Assembly: GCA_964351625.1 (NCBI GenBank) | Contig: CAYGOV010000004.1 | Coordinates: forward strand, 138,445-202,444 | Direction of reading: 5' to 3' | Length of the DNA stretch: 64,000 bases | From: Marinoscillum sp964351625 | GTDB lineage: Bacteria > Bacteroidota > Bacteroidia > Cytophagales > Cyclobacteriaceae | In this document: positions 26,320 to 35,061 of the stretch, piece after piece | How positions within the stretch are numbered: position 1 is the stretch's first letter | Layout: every line of letters begins with the position of its first letter | Notes under the pieces: generated by a model | What the model saw: the letters and a program-made list of their open reading frames with translations, nothing else | Told to the model about the DNA's origin: nothing | Databases searched by the model: none | Position numbers and translations under genes: made by a program

Positions 26320-26922
26320 ATGGGACCTATTATTCCAATAAACGAAATTTCACAGGAGCTTAACTTCCTGATTGCCTTCCTCATAGGCATAGGATTTGGC
26401 TTTGCACTTGAGCAAGCAGGCTTCTCTTCTAGCAGAAAACTGGCCGGCATGTTTTACGGGTATGACACCACCGTTCTCAAGGTCTTTTTCACAGCAGCCA
26501 TTGTTGGTTTGATAGGACTAACATTCTTCAACCACTTTGGCCTAATTGACATGAGCATTGTCTACGTCAATGAGTTCTATATCAACTCAGCCATTATTGG
26601 TGGGGTGATTATGGGTGTGGGCTTTATTGTTGGTGGATTTTGTCCGGGCACGAGTGTATGTGCAGCGGCCATCGGCAAAATAGATGCGGTAGCATATTTA
26701 GGCGGCTCGTTGTTAGGGATATTCATATTTGGCGAAACCTATGAACTTTGGAAAGACATGTACATGAAGAACTTCCTCGGAGACATTAAAATATCCACAG
26801 CTTTTGGTCTATCCGATGGGCTCATGGTCTTCCTTGTCATAGTTGCTGCCGTTGCGATGTTTTGGATAGGAGAATGGGCAGAGAAGAAGTTTAGCAGACC
26901 TGATATCACTAAAGAGCTATAA
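26320..26922 (+). CDS. YeeE/YedE-family transporter, second half
   Basis: 200 residues from the ATG at 26320. An upstream in-frame ATG inside the previous gene was rejected. About five membrane helices. The segment GFALEQAGFSSSRKLAGMF near residue 26 and the cysteine motif GGFCPGTSVCAAAIGKIDA near residue 105 match the DUF395/YeeE signature. It likely pairs with the preceding half to form the complete transporter. Confidence 0.87.
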   Translation: MGPIIPINEISQELNFLIAFLIGIGFGFALEQAGFSSSRKLAGMFYGYDTTVLKVFFTAAIVGLIGLTFFNHFGLIDMSIVYVNEFYINSAIIGGVIMGVGFIVGGFCPGTSVCAAAIGKIDAVAYLGGSLLGIFIFGETYELWKDMYMKNFLGDIKISTAFGLSDGLMVFLVIVAAVAMFWIGEWAEKKFSRPDITKEL

Positions 26923-26924
26923 TC

Positions 26925-27533
26925 ATGAATATAAGACAAATATTATCCGTGTTGCTCATCATGCTGGGAACCATCGCAGCTATTTTACCTTCAAAATCTA
27001 CAAAATTCAGAAAGTTTACCGCAGATGAATTGAATCTAGAAGTCACTAAGGACACCTACTATATCAGTGCAGACGAACTGGCGCATCTGCTTATCACTGG
27101 CGATCCGTCCTTTCAGTTAATTGATATCAGAACGGAAGCCGATGCGGACACCATGCTCACAAGAGCCATGAATATACCGGCAGACAGTGTCTTGAGTATA
27201 AACTATGAATGGATGCTTTATCAAAGGATAAAAAAGACGATTCTGTACAGCGATGATGTAGAAGCGATGCAAGCTGTTTGGAAAAAGCTAAAATATCAGG
27301 GCTACCCTAATATTTACCTACTAAGAGGTGGATTGAATGCTTGGAACCAAGATATTCTTGATCCAAAATATCCTGGCCCATCTGCTCCCCAAGATGAGAT
27401 TGATTTATATAATCAGAGAATGGCCTCACGAGCCTTTTTTACTGGCGCCAAAGCTTTGCCTAAAGTGGAGTTTAATGTAATCATGCCAACTGGAGGCAAA
27501 AAGAAAAAGAAAGTTCAGGGTGGTTGTAGTTAA
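26925..27533 (+). CDS. Membrane-anchored rhodanese-like protein lacking the catalytic cysteine
   Basis: 202 residues with an N-terminal signal or anchor (about 5-22, ILSVLLIMLGTIAAIL). A rhodanese-like domain covers about 45-150: ISADELAHLLITGDPSFQLIDIRTEADAD, the GG loop in YLLRGGLNAW, but TILYSDDVEAM where the active-site CxxGxRS loop should be. Ser109 replaces the catalytic Cys. The protein ends in a short basic stretch and GGCS, so its only cysteine is Cys201 at the C-terminus. It starts two bases after the transporter gene and belongs to the same sulfur block. It may bind rather than transfer persulfide, or use the terminal cysteine as a carrier. Confidence 0.83.
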   Translation: MNIRQILSVLLIMLGTIAAILPSKSTKFRKFTADELNLEVTKDTYYISADELAHLLITGDPSFQLIDIRTEADADTMLTRAMNIPADSVLSINYEWMLYQRIKKTILYSDDVEAMQAVWKKLKYQGYPNIYLLRGGLNAWNQDILDPKYPGPSAPQDEIDLYNQRMASRAFFTGAKALPKVEFNVIMPTGGKKKKKVQGGCS

Positions 27534-27576
27534 TTTGAGACTATAATTCCTAACAGATCTATCCAAACCCACAACT

Positions 27577-27969
27577 ATGAAGAAAGACATCACGTCATCA
27601 GAAGACATCCATTTACTCGTGGATACTTTTTATGAAAAAGTAAAAGCAGATCAAGAGATAGGCTATGTATTCAATGATGTGATGCAAGTCAATTGGCAAG
27701 AGCATTTGCCAAAGATGTATGGATTTTGGGAAATCCTACTATTGGGAAAATCAGGTGTACAAAGCAACCCAATGCAAAAGCATATAGATATCAATAGAAA
27801 GGAGAAATTGACCGAAGCGCATTTCGATCAGTGGGTAAAACTCTGGTTTGCCACATTAGATGAATTATTTGAGGGGCAGAATACGCTCATTGCTATTGAA
27901 AGGACAAAAGCGATAAAGCAGACTTTGTTTGCACGCATTCGCGCTAGTGAAGCCGACCAAATAGCTTAG
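27577..27969 (+). CDS. Group III truncated haemoglobin
   Basis: 130 residues. Key family elements: LVDTFYEKVKADQEIGYVFNDV near the N-terminus, HLPKMYGFWEILLLG near residue 44, and the proximal histidine in LTEAHFDQWVKLW (His82). Group III truncated haemoglobins bind oxygen, NO or sulfide, and their physiological role is mostly unsettled. It follows the sulfur genes by 43 bases, on the same strand, and may protect the molybdoenzyme or bind gas at low oxygen. Confidence 0.9.
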   Translation: MKKDITSSEDIHLLVDTFYEKVKADQEIGYVFNDVMQVNWQEHLPKMYGFWEILLLGKSGVQSNPMQKHIDINRKEKLTEAHFDQWVKLWFATLDELFEGQNTLIAIERTKAIKQTLFARIRASEADQIA

Positions 27970-27979
27970 AAATCACCCA

Positions 27980-28288
27980 CTAATGAGATTGATTGCGGCG
28001 TGGTAAATCCTTCTCTATGGTGAGGTCAATTTCATCTAGGCTTCTATGGTAACCTATTTTATTTGGGCCATTCCAAGCTTCGAGCTGATCTTCTGGAAAG
28101 GTAAATGAGTAGGTATTATGAGCATAATTCAAATCAATCTCCTTTACATCTTTTGCCTCCAATATAAGCTCTAGGGTTCCTCCAGGCAATTTTACCGACT
28201 GAACAAGCCTACTCTTTTCTATAAATTGCAAAACCTCATTTTGCTCAAGCCTAAGCGTAATTTTTTTTTCTTGGATTCTAAGTTTCAT
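27980..28288 (-). CDS. Small hypothetical protein next to mobA
   Basis: 102 residues, a beta-rich acidic/basic protein (MKLRIQEKKITLRLEQNEVLQF at the start, LPGGTLELILEA in the middle). No signal peptide, membrane segment or cysteine. It resembles small proteins I associate with DUF7009 from memory, but I cannot verify this. It is convergent with the haemoglobin gene and upstream of nothing on its own strand. mobA, 54 bases upstream on the same strand, is the probable operon partner. Confidence 0.6.
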   Translation of the reverse strand: MKLRIQEKKITLRLEQNEVLQFIEKSRLVQSVKLPGGTLELILEAKDVKEIDLNYAHNTYSFTFPEDQLEAWNGPNKIGYHRSLDEIDLTIEKDLPRRNQSH

Positions 28289-28342
28289 AGATTGAGTTTC
28301 AAGGCTTCAAATTAGGCATTTTTATAAGTATCTCACTTGTTC

Positions 28343-28933
28343 TTATTGGTTCAGCCATTCTTTTGCTTGCTGTCCATCCTCCGGAGAATTTGCATTGAAC
28401 AGTTCCTTATCGTCTGAAGGTAAGATGTATTTAACATCAGACTTCCTCAGAAAGCCCATAAGGGATTTTTTTCCTTCCAATAAAAAGTACCGTTCCAGCT
28501 CAACGTGGGCCTCAGCTTCCCAAATTGCGATAAGGGGTTCAGGTAATCCCGTTTTCTTGGTGCAATAAACGGTCGCGACTTTAGTGCTGTCTCTTTCGTT
28601 TATTAATCGCTCTATTGTTTCCTTTTTGATCATCGGAAGATCTACCGCTAAGACTAAAAAGCTCGAATTTGGGTATTTAGACAAAGCACTCAAAATACCA
28701 TTGATAGGACCTTTGGAAGGGTAGGCATCTAAAATGATAGATTTAGTAAAATCACATGATTGACCTTCGTGTACAGACACATAACTATCGGGTATCAAGT
28801 CTTTTAATAATCCATAGCAATACTCAGCATGGGGTTTTTCTCTGTATTTCACTTCGGACTTATCCGTACCCATGCGTGTACTGTCTCCACCCATCAACAG
28901 CAATCCAGATAGTTTGTTAGCCGATTTCTTCAT
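28343..28933 (-). CDS. mobA: MobA, molybdenum cofactor guanylyltransferase
   Basis: 196 residues from the ATG at 28933. A TTG 36 bases further upstream (28969) adds residues before the fold begins. The nucleotide-binding loop LSGLLLMGGDSTRMGTDKSEV lies near the N-terminus, and the metal-binding AVDLPMI near residue 90. It attaches GMP to molybdopterin to make the bis-MGD form used by DMSO-reductase-family enzymes such as the reductase at 22-25 kb. It completes the cofactor pathway in this window. Confidence 0.9.
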   Translation of the reverse strand: MKKSANKLSGLLLMGGDSTRMGTDKSEVKYREKPHAEYCYGLLKDLIPDSYVSVHEGQSCDFTKSIILDAYPSKGPINGILSALSKYPNSSFLVLAVDLPMIKKETIERLINERDSTKVATVYCTKKTGLPEPLIAIWEAEAHVELERYFLLEGKKSLMGFLRKSDVKYILPSDDKELFNANSPEDGQQAKEWLNQ

Positions 28934-28969
28934 CCACAACAAAGGAATGGATTTGCGATTACTTTCCAA

Positions 28970-29312
28970 GATAATAGAGTCATATTAGAAAATTCATTGC
29001 ATGAAATGCGGTCACTATTAGCAAACGAGGATACTCATTTTAGCATCAGGCTTCACCTCCTTCAAACAAATGGACATGCTGATTAAGTAATTCGAAAATT
29101 CTCTTAACTAATGGCACAGTTTTTACGAAGGCAGGAAAGAAGTATTCCAGCTGCCAGCTAAGACAGGTTCGAAACAAAAAAAATTTAATAAGAGTAATTA
29201 TTAATTACTCAATGTTTTTCTCCGCTAAAATCCATCGCATTGGAGCTAAGAATCTGTGATTTTCCCTAAATTGCAATGATCTAGTTCATTGGATACTTTT
29301 TACTCATCGCCC
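28970..29312. other. Intergenic region with a perfect palindrome
   Basis: 343 bases between mobA and a divergent histidine-kinase gene. The only clear structure is the 19-base palindrome described at 29192-29210. No RNA gene or good promoter match was found. Confidence 0.5.
29192..29210. promoter_or_regulatory. Perfect 19-base palindrome upstream of a histidine-kinase gene
   Basis: GAGTAATTA-T-TAATTACTC is a perfect 9-base inverted repeat with one central base. It lies about 100 bases upstream of the kinase start and 223 bases upstream of mobA in the other direction. The form suits a dimeric regulator's operator. Confidence 0.4.
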
Positions 29313-30782
29313 ATGAGAGTGCTAAATATTTTTTCATCGATCCAAATGGCTGGTTTTAGACATGAAGATCGTGTCGACGGACGCCAAAGATTGATGTATT
29401 TCAATTTGATTCTATTGGCACTTCCTTTGGTCTATTTTGCTTTCGTCATCATTGATATTGAAAGCTTTTCTAGAAGTTTGTCTACCTGGGCTTTCGATCA
29501 ATTTGCTTTCTTCTTGTTCACAGGTATTTGCCTCTTTTGCTTGTACTTTAATCATCTTGGTTGGATTAAATCCAGCAAGATTTTCTTTTTGGTATCATGG
29601 CCATTGATACTTCATATCATACCTATTATAGTTCAGGAGACTCCTTCAGATTACTATTATGCATTTCCAATTGGCCTTATTTTTCATGCTATTTTGATCC
29701 AATCTATAATAAGTGATAAGCATCAACCAATGCTCTTTTGGGTTCTCATTGCTATCAATTTTATAGTTATGGTTTACTTTTTGGAAATTCTTACACATTT
29801 CGATACGAATAATGATTCCCCCTTGCAGGAACTTACTGAAGACCCGTATTTCCTAAGGGTTGAGATACTATATTGGTTATTAATCAATGCTGTTATCTTT
29901 TTCCTATTAAAAGCAGTGGATCTAAATGTGAATAAAGGGGAGAAAGCCAAACAATTGATCAAAACGCAAAGGGACAAATTAGAAACCGCCTTGATAAACC
30001 TTAAGGAAACTAAAGACCATTTGATTAGATCGGAAAAGCTGGCTTCATTAGGTGTTTTCACGGCAGGGATCTCACATGAGCTCAATAATCCAATCAATAT
30101 TATCAATGGAGGGGTTCACACGATCATGAGGCATTTGGAGGTTCTAAAGAAAGCTTCCATGGAAAAGAATGAAGAAGTCATAGATTCGATATCGGAAATA
30201 GAACACTGGGAGAAAGTCTTGAACCTTGCGATCCAGCGAACTACCAATATCATCACAACATTGGGCAATTATGCTTCACCAGGTAGCAATGTGTTTATTG
30301 ATTACAATATTATTAACTGTATCAAAGATGCCTTGATACTACTTCAGAGCAATTACGATGACAGGATTGTTATCAAAGAAAATTTTGATGAGGAGTTGAT
30401 GATTCGTTGCAATCCAAGTAAAATAGATCAGCTTTTCTTTAATCTTATCAACAATGCTATTCAAGCAATAATTGGTAATGGTAACATTGAGATTACCTGT
30501 ACTGTGGTGGATGAGTTTGTTGAAATCAGCATAGCGGATGATGGTTGCGGAATAGATGAAAGCATCGCACATAAAATATATGATCCGTTTTTCACCACTA
30601 AGGAGGTAGGTGCGGGCACGGGACTTGGTCTTTATCTTGTTCACATGATACTGGAAGAGCATTTTGGGACAATCAAGATGGAACCAGCTACCTTCGGTGG
30701 TAATATCGCAGTGATACAGTTGCCCATGGATCCAAAGACATTTGGAGACAAATTAATGCTCGAGGGTAAAACTTTTTCATAG
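29313..30782 (+). CDS. Membrane sensor histidine kinase
   Basis: 489 residues from the ATG at 29313. A TTG at 29289 is an alternative, and another ATG lies at 29346. Six membrane helices fill about 30-210. A coiled coil leads to the H-box AGISHELNNPINIINGGV (His255). The ATP-binding domain is complete: N-box FFNLINNAIQAI, G1 ADDGCGID, F-box YDPFFTTK, and G2 GAGTGLGLYLVHMI. The input domain has no recognised sensor family. No response regulator is adjacent. Confidence 0.9.
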   Translation: MRVLNIFSSIQMAGFRHEDRVDGRQRLMYFNLILLALPLVYFAFVIIDIESFSRSLSTWAFDQFAFFLFTGICLFCLYFNHLGWIKSSKIFFLVSWPLILHIIPIIVQETPSDYYYAFPIGLIFHAILIQSIISDKHQPMLFWVLIAINFIVMVYFLEILTHFDTNNDSPLQELTEDPYFLRVEILYWLLINAVIFFLLKAVDLNVNKGEKAKQLIKTQRDKLETALINLKETKDHLIRSEKLASLGVFTAGISHELNNPINIINGGVHTIMRHLEVLKKASMEKNEEVIDSISEIEHWEKVLNLAIQRTTNIITTLGNYASPGSNVFIDYNIINCIKDALILLQSNYDDRIVIKENFDEELMIRCNPSKIDQLFFNLINNAIQAIIGNGNIEITCTVVDEFVEISIADDGCGIDESIAHKIYDPFFTTKEVGAGTGLGLYLVHMILEEHFGTIKMEPATFGGNIAVIQLPMDPKTFGDKLMLEGKTFS

Positions 30783-30850
30783 TAGTACCATTAGTAAATA
30801 ATATCATTCCATGATTATTGGATGCTATTAAATAATCCTAGCTTCGGCCC

Positions 30851-31903
30851 ATGAAAATATTCCAATGTGGGCATTGTGAGCAGTCTTTATATTTTGAGAA
30901 TCAATGTTGTACGAACTGTGGACATCTGACAGGATACCGAGATAGCGATCGCATGATGCTTACATTTGAACCATCGGGCGAAAAATTGATCTCTGATCGC
31001 GAGCAAATCGAATACAAGTACTGCAAAAACAAGGAATATGAGGTCTGCAATTGGGTGATCGAAATTAATGACCCAAATGAATATTGCGGCGCTTGTCAGC
31101 TCAATCGGACTATACCTAACCTCCGAAACAAAGCCAACTTTGACAAATGGCGCAATTTGGAAATAGCCAAGCATCGGCTCATCTATCAATTGCAAAAGAT
31201 CGGCTTAACGCTTCTGAGTAAGAACGATTTAGAGGAAGGCTTTTGTTTTGATTTTGTCGCAAGACAAGATGATGAAAAACTCATGACGGGTCATGCAGAC
31301 GGTGTGATCACTATCTTAATTAGAGAGGCTGACTCTGCGCACCGTGAGATGACCAGGATGCAACTATTGGAACCCTACCGTACATTGATAGGGCACCTGA
31401 GACATGAAGTAGGTCACTACTTTTGGAACCGTCTGATCATGAATAATCAGCAAGCGCTATTCGAGTTTAGAAGGATCTTTGGCAATGAAGAAGCCGACTA
31501 TTCTGAAGCATTACAAGTGTACTATAAGGAGGGTGCTCCTGCCGACTGGCAAAGTAGATTCATCAGCAAGTACGCTGCTTCGCACGCATGGGAAGACTGG
31601 GCGGAGACTTGGGCTCATTATCTCCATATCATGGACATGGTGGAGACAGCCTATTTCTTTGGTCTTCATGTGAACCCAAGAGATACCGATCGTGATAGTG
31701 CAGATGCCGCTTTCGATCCTTATACTATCGATGACTTTGGTGTGATCATAAAGACCTGTGTGCCTTTATCCTTTGCGGTAAATAGCATTACCCGTGCTAT
31801 GGGAGTGCCTGATGTTTATCCATTTACCATAGCCCCAGCTGTGATCGACAAGATGAAATTCATCCATCATTTACTTTTGCCGAAGAGGCGTTTGACTTTA
31901 TAG
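30851..31903 (+). CDS. Putative zinc-binding metallopeptidase (Peptidase_Mx type)
   Basis: 350 residues. N-terminal zinc-ribbon-like region with cysteine pairs (CGHC near 6, CCTNC near 20) and a second set in CGACQ near 78. HLRHEVGHYFW gives an HExxH zinc motif at His185-His189, with further acidic residues in HAWEDWAETWAHYLHI near 245. This matches the bacterial family annotated as putative zinc-binding metallopeptidase (COG4307). Substrates are unknown. It stands 68 bases after the kinase gene. Confidence 0.85.
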   Translation: MKIFQCGHCEQSLYFENQCCTNCGHLTGYRDSDRMMLTFEPSGEKLISDREQIEYKYCKNKEYEVCNWVIEINDPNEYCGACQLNRTIPNLRNKANFDKWRNLEIAKHRLIYQLQKIGLTLLSKNDLEEGFCFDFVARQDDEKLMTGHADGVITILIREADSAHREMTRMQLLEPYRTLIGHLRHEVGHYFWNRLIMNNQQALFEFRRIFGNEEADYSEALQVYYKEGAPADWQSRFISKYAASHAWEDWAETWAHYLHIMDMVETAYFFGLHVNPRDTDRDSADAAFDPYTIDDFGVIIKTCVPLSFAVNSITRAMGVPDVYPFTIAPAVIDKMKFIHHLLLPKRRLTL

Positions 31904-31924
31904 AACCCTTTCGGAGTGGCGTAG

Positions 31925-32845
31925 TTAAAAAATCGTAAGTTCGGAGTGGGTAGTTATCTCTTCTAATATCTTCATGCCGCGGTAGGAGTTCCCTTTTAGG
32001 TTCAACCCTGGACTCCAGACAGCTATGGCATAGTTGCCAGGATAGAGGGCTACAATACCTCCTCCCACGCCACTTTTGCCGGGAAGGCCTACCTTGAAAG
32101 CAAACTCTCCAGACTCATCATAGAAGCCACAAGTAAGCATCAGTGCATTGATCCGCTTCGATTGACTCCTAGATATTACTTTTTCATTGTTGCCAATTTT
32201 CATACCTCCATTGGCTAGAAAAGTGAAGGTCCGCGAGAGCTCCTGGCAGGTCATCTCCAACGAACACATATCAAAGTAAAAATCAAGCACTTCCGATGGC
32301 TCATTTTCGATGTTACCAAAGGACTTAATGAAATTACACAGCGCTGTATTTCGATAACCTTCGGACTTTTCCGAGTCAGCAATCTTGTCTGAGTAGGTGA
32401 GGTCTGGCAAGTCGCTGATTTCTCGAAAGAAATGCAAAAACTCCTCTTTGGCATTGCCCAAATGCGATATCAGAATGTCACAGATTACGATAGCACCGGA
32501 GTTCACAAACGGATTGCGCGGGATGCCATGATTGGTCTCCAAAAGGATAAGCGAATCAAACTTGGTACCTGAAGGCTCTACGTCTATTCGCTTCCAGATC
32601 TTCTCACCAAGGATCTTATAAGCCAATGCAAGCGAGAGCACTTTGGCAATACTTTGTATGGAAAACTTAGTCAAGTGATCGCCAATTCCGAAATTATCAC
32701 CATCAAGCGTAGTGATATGCACCCCAAACATCGCCGGATCAACTATTGCCAACTCAGGAATGTAAGTAGCAGGCTTTCCCTTGTCTTGCAGTGACTTGGC
32801 GAATTGATAAGCTTTGGTGATGATGTCTTGGTAAGTCCTCTCCAT
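31925..32845 (-). CDS. glsA: Glutaminase A
   Basis: 306 residues, the normal length of bacterial glutaminases of the beta-lactamase-like fold. The catalytic SxxK is in FSIQSIAKVL (Ser65, Lys68). NPFVNSGAI near 115 and the C-terminal GLPGKSGVGGGIVAL are family signatures. It hydrolyses glutamine to glutamate and ammonia in the cytoplasm. It is convergent with the peptidase gene. A short direct repeat spans its 3' end (see findings). Confidence 0.95.
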   Translation of the reverse strand: MERTYQDIITKAYQFAKSLQDKGKPATYIPELAIVDPAMFGVHITTLDGDNFGIGDHLTKFSIQSIAKVLSLALAYKILGEKIWKRIDVEPSGTKFDSLILLETNHGIPRNPFVNSGAIVICDILISHLGNAKEEFLHFFREISDLPDLTYSDKIADSEKSEGYRNTALCNFIKSFGNIENEPSEVLDFYFDMCSLEMTCQELSRTFTFLANGGMKIGNNEKVISRSQSKRINALMLTCGFYDESGEFAFKVGLPGKSGVGGGIVALYPGNYAIAVWSPGLNLKGNSYRGMKILEEITTHSELTIF

Positions 32846-32972
32846 GTATGATTTTCCCTTTAGAAATGGGAGCGCAAGTTAGCTGTTTGGGGGACTAGGG
32901 GTTGGTAATTGGTAGAGAATAATAGCCCTTAGGTACTGATGCTGTACTTAGAAAATCTACGAGCCTTACAAC

Positions 32973-34334
32973 TCAGTCATTAGGATACAGCTTTCTCGGA
33001 AGTGTCATAAGCTCTACTTGCCTACCATCTATGTATCGGACATTTTCTCCGTCGAAGAAGGCGTCTTCCTCGAGCATAATTCTAATTTCTTTGCCCCAAG
33101 GTTCAATGTAAACACCTGCATTTAGTTCTATAGAGTGGGCAGTATTTTCATAAAGAGGATAGTCACCTGCACCCGGCACTCCGCCTTGTTGATCCCAAAG
33201 CCCGATAGTAGGTCCAGCTGCATGACCATGGAAGCCGATAGGGTGGGTGTAGATCACACCTTTGATGCCCTCAGACGTGCACTGATCGAGAGTTGCCTCC
33301 AGAATTTCATTACCTGTAAGCCCTTGCTTGAAATTGCTGGCTAGAATATCTTGAACCCTGTTTCCTAGTTTAAAAGCCTTGTTTAGATATTCAGGAGCAG
33401 CTTTTTCACCTGGTCTCAGAATATAGACATGCTGTTGTGTATCGGTATTCAATCTGAGGTAGGTGATCCCAAAATCTACATGCACCAGATCTCCCGGGAC
33501 GATCACCATTTGGTCGGGACGTTCAGAAAAGGATCTGAGGTGATCAAAGCTCTCAGGATCTGCCCGCTGCAGGGAAACAGACGGATGAAACCAAGCAGTA
33601 AAGCCAAGTTCACGGATCCGATCTCGGTACCACCAAACCACCTCATCAGTGGTGGTTACACCCGGCTGGATCACTTTTTCAGAAAAGCCTTCTGCGATAA
33701 TTTGATGCGCCATCCTAACGATATTTTGGTAAACCACCATTTCTGACTCGGTCCGTGTCTCTAGCCAACCAATAGCCACATTCTCTGCGCTTACCACTCT
33801 GGACTGATACTTTGATGGGAGCACTTCCATCAGTTGATCATAGTGAGTGGAGGAGATGCCATCAGCCAGCGCAAAGGTCTTCGATTTGTTGATGCCTATT
33901 TTCTTTGGGTTCTTCTTGGCGATGATTTCTGCAAGTGCTTTCCATTGGTCTGGTTGCTCTTCTTTGTTCCAGAGGGTTTTGAAGATGTCACCAGTATTGT
34001 ATCTAGAGATACCGAAAGTTTCCAAAGGCTGACCTGCTCCCGGATCGTAGGCTACCAGAATGGTAGTGCGCCTTGCCGACTGCCAAGTGGCAGGCAGAAG
34101 AGTCTTGATAACTGGATCTTCGTTGTACTCTCTTGCAATGATTACCCACATATCTATCTCCGCCCGCCTCATGATATTTGGTAGCACAGTCTGCACGCGC
34201 TCAGCGAGCCAGCTATCTATCACCTCGGCTCGCTCTTGCATGTTAAGCGTTTTCGGGAAATAAGGGTTCTGTGCCCTTGCGAGGGAAAGTGAAAAGAAGG
34301 TAAATAGAAAAACAAAGAGGTATGAAAAGCGCAT
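32973..34334 (-). CDS. Secreted M24-family peptidase (Xaa-Pro aminopeptidase-like)
   Basis: 453 residues with a signal peptide (about 1-21, ending ARAQ). An N-terminal creatinase-like domain is followed by the pita-bread catalytic domain. The five M24 metal-ligand regions are visible: VHVDFGITYLRLNTD, the later HPIGFHGHAAGPT, HSIELNAGVYIEPW and the glutamate in RIMLEEDAFF. The second aspartate stands in a slightly divergent NTDTQQH. Such enzymes remove N-terminal residues ahead of proline from peptides. Export suggests use of extracellular peptides. Confidence 0.88.
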   Translation of the reverse strand: MRFSYLFVFLFTFFSLSLARAQNPYFPKTLNMQERAEVIDSWLAERVQTVLPNIMRRAEIDMWVIIAREYNEDPVIKTLLPATWQSARRTTILVAYDPGAGQPLETFGISRYNTGDIFKTLWNKEEQPDQWKALAEIIAKKNPKKIGINKSKTFALADGISSTHYDQLMEVLPSKYQSRVVSAENVAIGWLETRTESEMVVYQNIVRMAHQIIAEGFSEKVIQPGVTTTDEVVWWYRDRIRELGFTAWFHPSVSLQRADPESFDHLRSFSERPDQMVIVPGDLVHVDFGITYLRLNTDTQQHVYILRPGEKAAPEYLNKAFKLGNRVQDILASNFKQGLTGNEILEATLDQCTSEGIKGVIYTHPIGFHGHAAGPTIGLWDQQGGVPGAGDYPLYENTAHSIELNAGVYIEPWGKEIRIMLEEDAFFDGENVRYIDGRQVELMTLPRKLYPND

Positions 34335-34462
34335 GATGAAGGATTATATGCTACTGAAAGCTTTGTGTTTACAAGAATGGGTAGTGCTCAACAAAGATTA
34401 ATTGATCTCCACGAACCAAATTTAATAAGGAAACGGTTGTCTTCTTGCCGTTCGCTTCACTG

Positions 34463-34558
34463 ATGGATTATAAATTCACTCGATACACTTCTTTGCTAGA
34501 AGCTACTAGTAAACCCTCTGTAGTGTTCGATCTGGAATCTGGAGAATTTCATTCTTAA
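34463..34558 (+). pseudogene. Possible fragment of a PAS-like sensor gene
   Basis: 31 codons ATG to stop. The sequence YTSLLEATSKPSVVFDLESG resembles the beginning of PAS domains in sensor kinases, and the frame then ends with TAA. The match is short and weak, so this is tentative. Confidence 0.2.
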
Positions 34559-34599
34559 ACAATAAATCTTAGGAGTGAAGGCTTGTTTCTTAAAGCACC

Positions 34600-34737
34600 T
34601 TAATCTAATATCGGTAGAAGAGATGATTGCCAATCGGTTTCATACTCCACATGAAAAGCCACCGCCCAATTCTCATCTCGAGTGGGGTTAGGAGTGGGTA
34701 AATTGGAGAAGAAACTAAACCGAGTACAGGTGATCAC
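34600..34737 (-). CDS. Possible 45-residue small protein or gene remnant
   Basis: From a GTG at 34737 the frame reads FSFFSNLPTPNPTRDENWAV and ends SSLLPILD. The composition (NWAVAFHVEYETDW) is protein-like. No family is recognised and the start codon is weak. Confidence 0.2.
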   Translation of the reverse strand: MITCTRFSFFSNLPTPNPTRDENWAVAFHVEYETDWQSSLLPILD

Positions 34738-34774
34738 AAGTTATGCCAGGCATTTTCAGAAATAGGGAGAGCAG

Positions 34775-34803
34775 ACCTTGTAGGTTTCCAAAACCTACAA
34801 GGT
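34775..34803. repeat. Perfect hairpin ACCTTGTAGGTTT / AAACCTACAAGGT
   Basis: 13-base arms separated by three bases (CCA). Sequences of this type are, from memory, scattered through many Bacteroidota genomes as intergenic hairpins. It is followed by TTTTAGG, so it could also act as a weak terminator. Confidence 0.55.
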
Positions 34804-35061
34804 TTTAGGTAGCAAGATGGTGCCAATCAAGCTATAAGCTTGAGGTATAAATCCAACAAGTTGCGCTTCGGTAAACTTGCGGGATTTGGGATTCGACATT
34901 GTTTGTATCAACTCCTCCACACCACTGACAACCGCCGCTCAGCGATTCTCCACACCACAACATAAATCATACTGCCACTTGATGCTTCTCATGAAAATGG
35001 TAGTTCATCAATCCTACTTTAGCTAAGTCGATAACAATAACTAACCCTAAATATCTAGATA

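Larger units (their letters stand above)
34335..35061. other. 727-base gap with possible gene fragments and an interspersed hairpin
   Basis: No full gene is present. It contains two short protein-like ORFs, at 34463-34558 (plus) and 34600-34737 (minus), and a perfect 13-base-pair hairpin at 34775-34803. The mix looks like decayed sequence between two transcription units. No promoter could be assigned to the nifJ cluster with confidence; TACTTTAG just upstream of 35062 is a weak match. Confidence 0.45.

Noticed and set aside
25785..26922. Frameshifted single YeeE/YedE gene
   Set aside because: Both halves have proper starts and stops and each has its own cysteine motif; split YeeE pairs are known.
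33834..34184. Forward ORF of 116 codons over the M24 peptidase gene
   Set aside because: Opposite-strand shadow; the peptidase has signal peptide and metal ligands.
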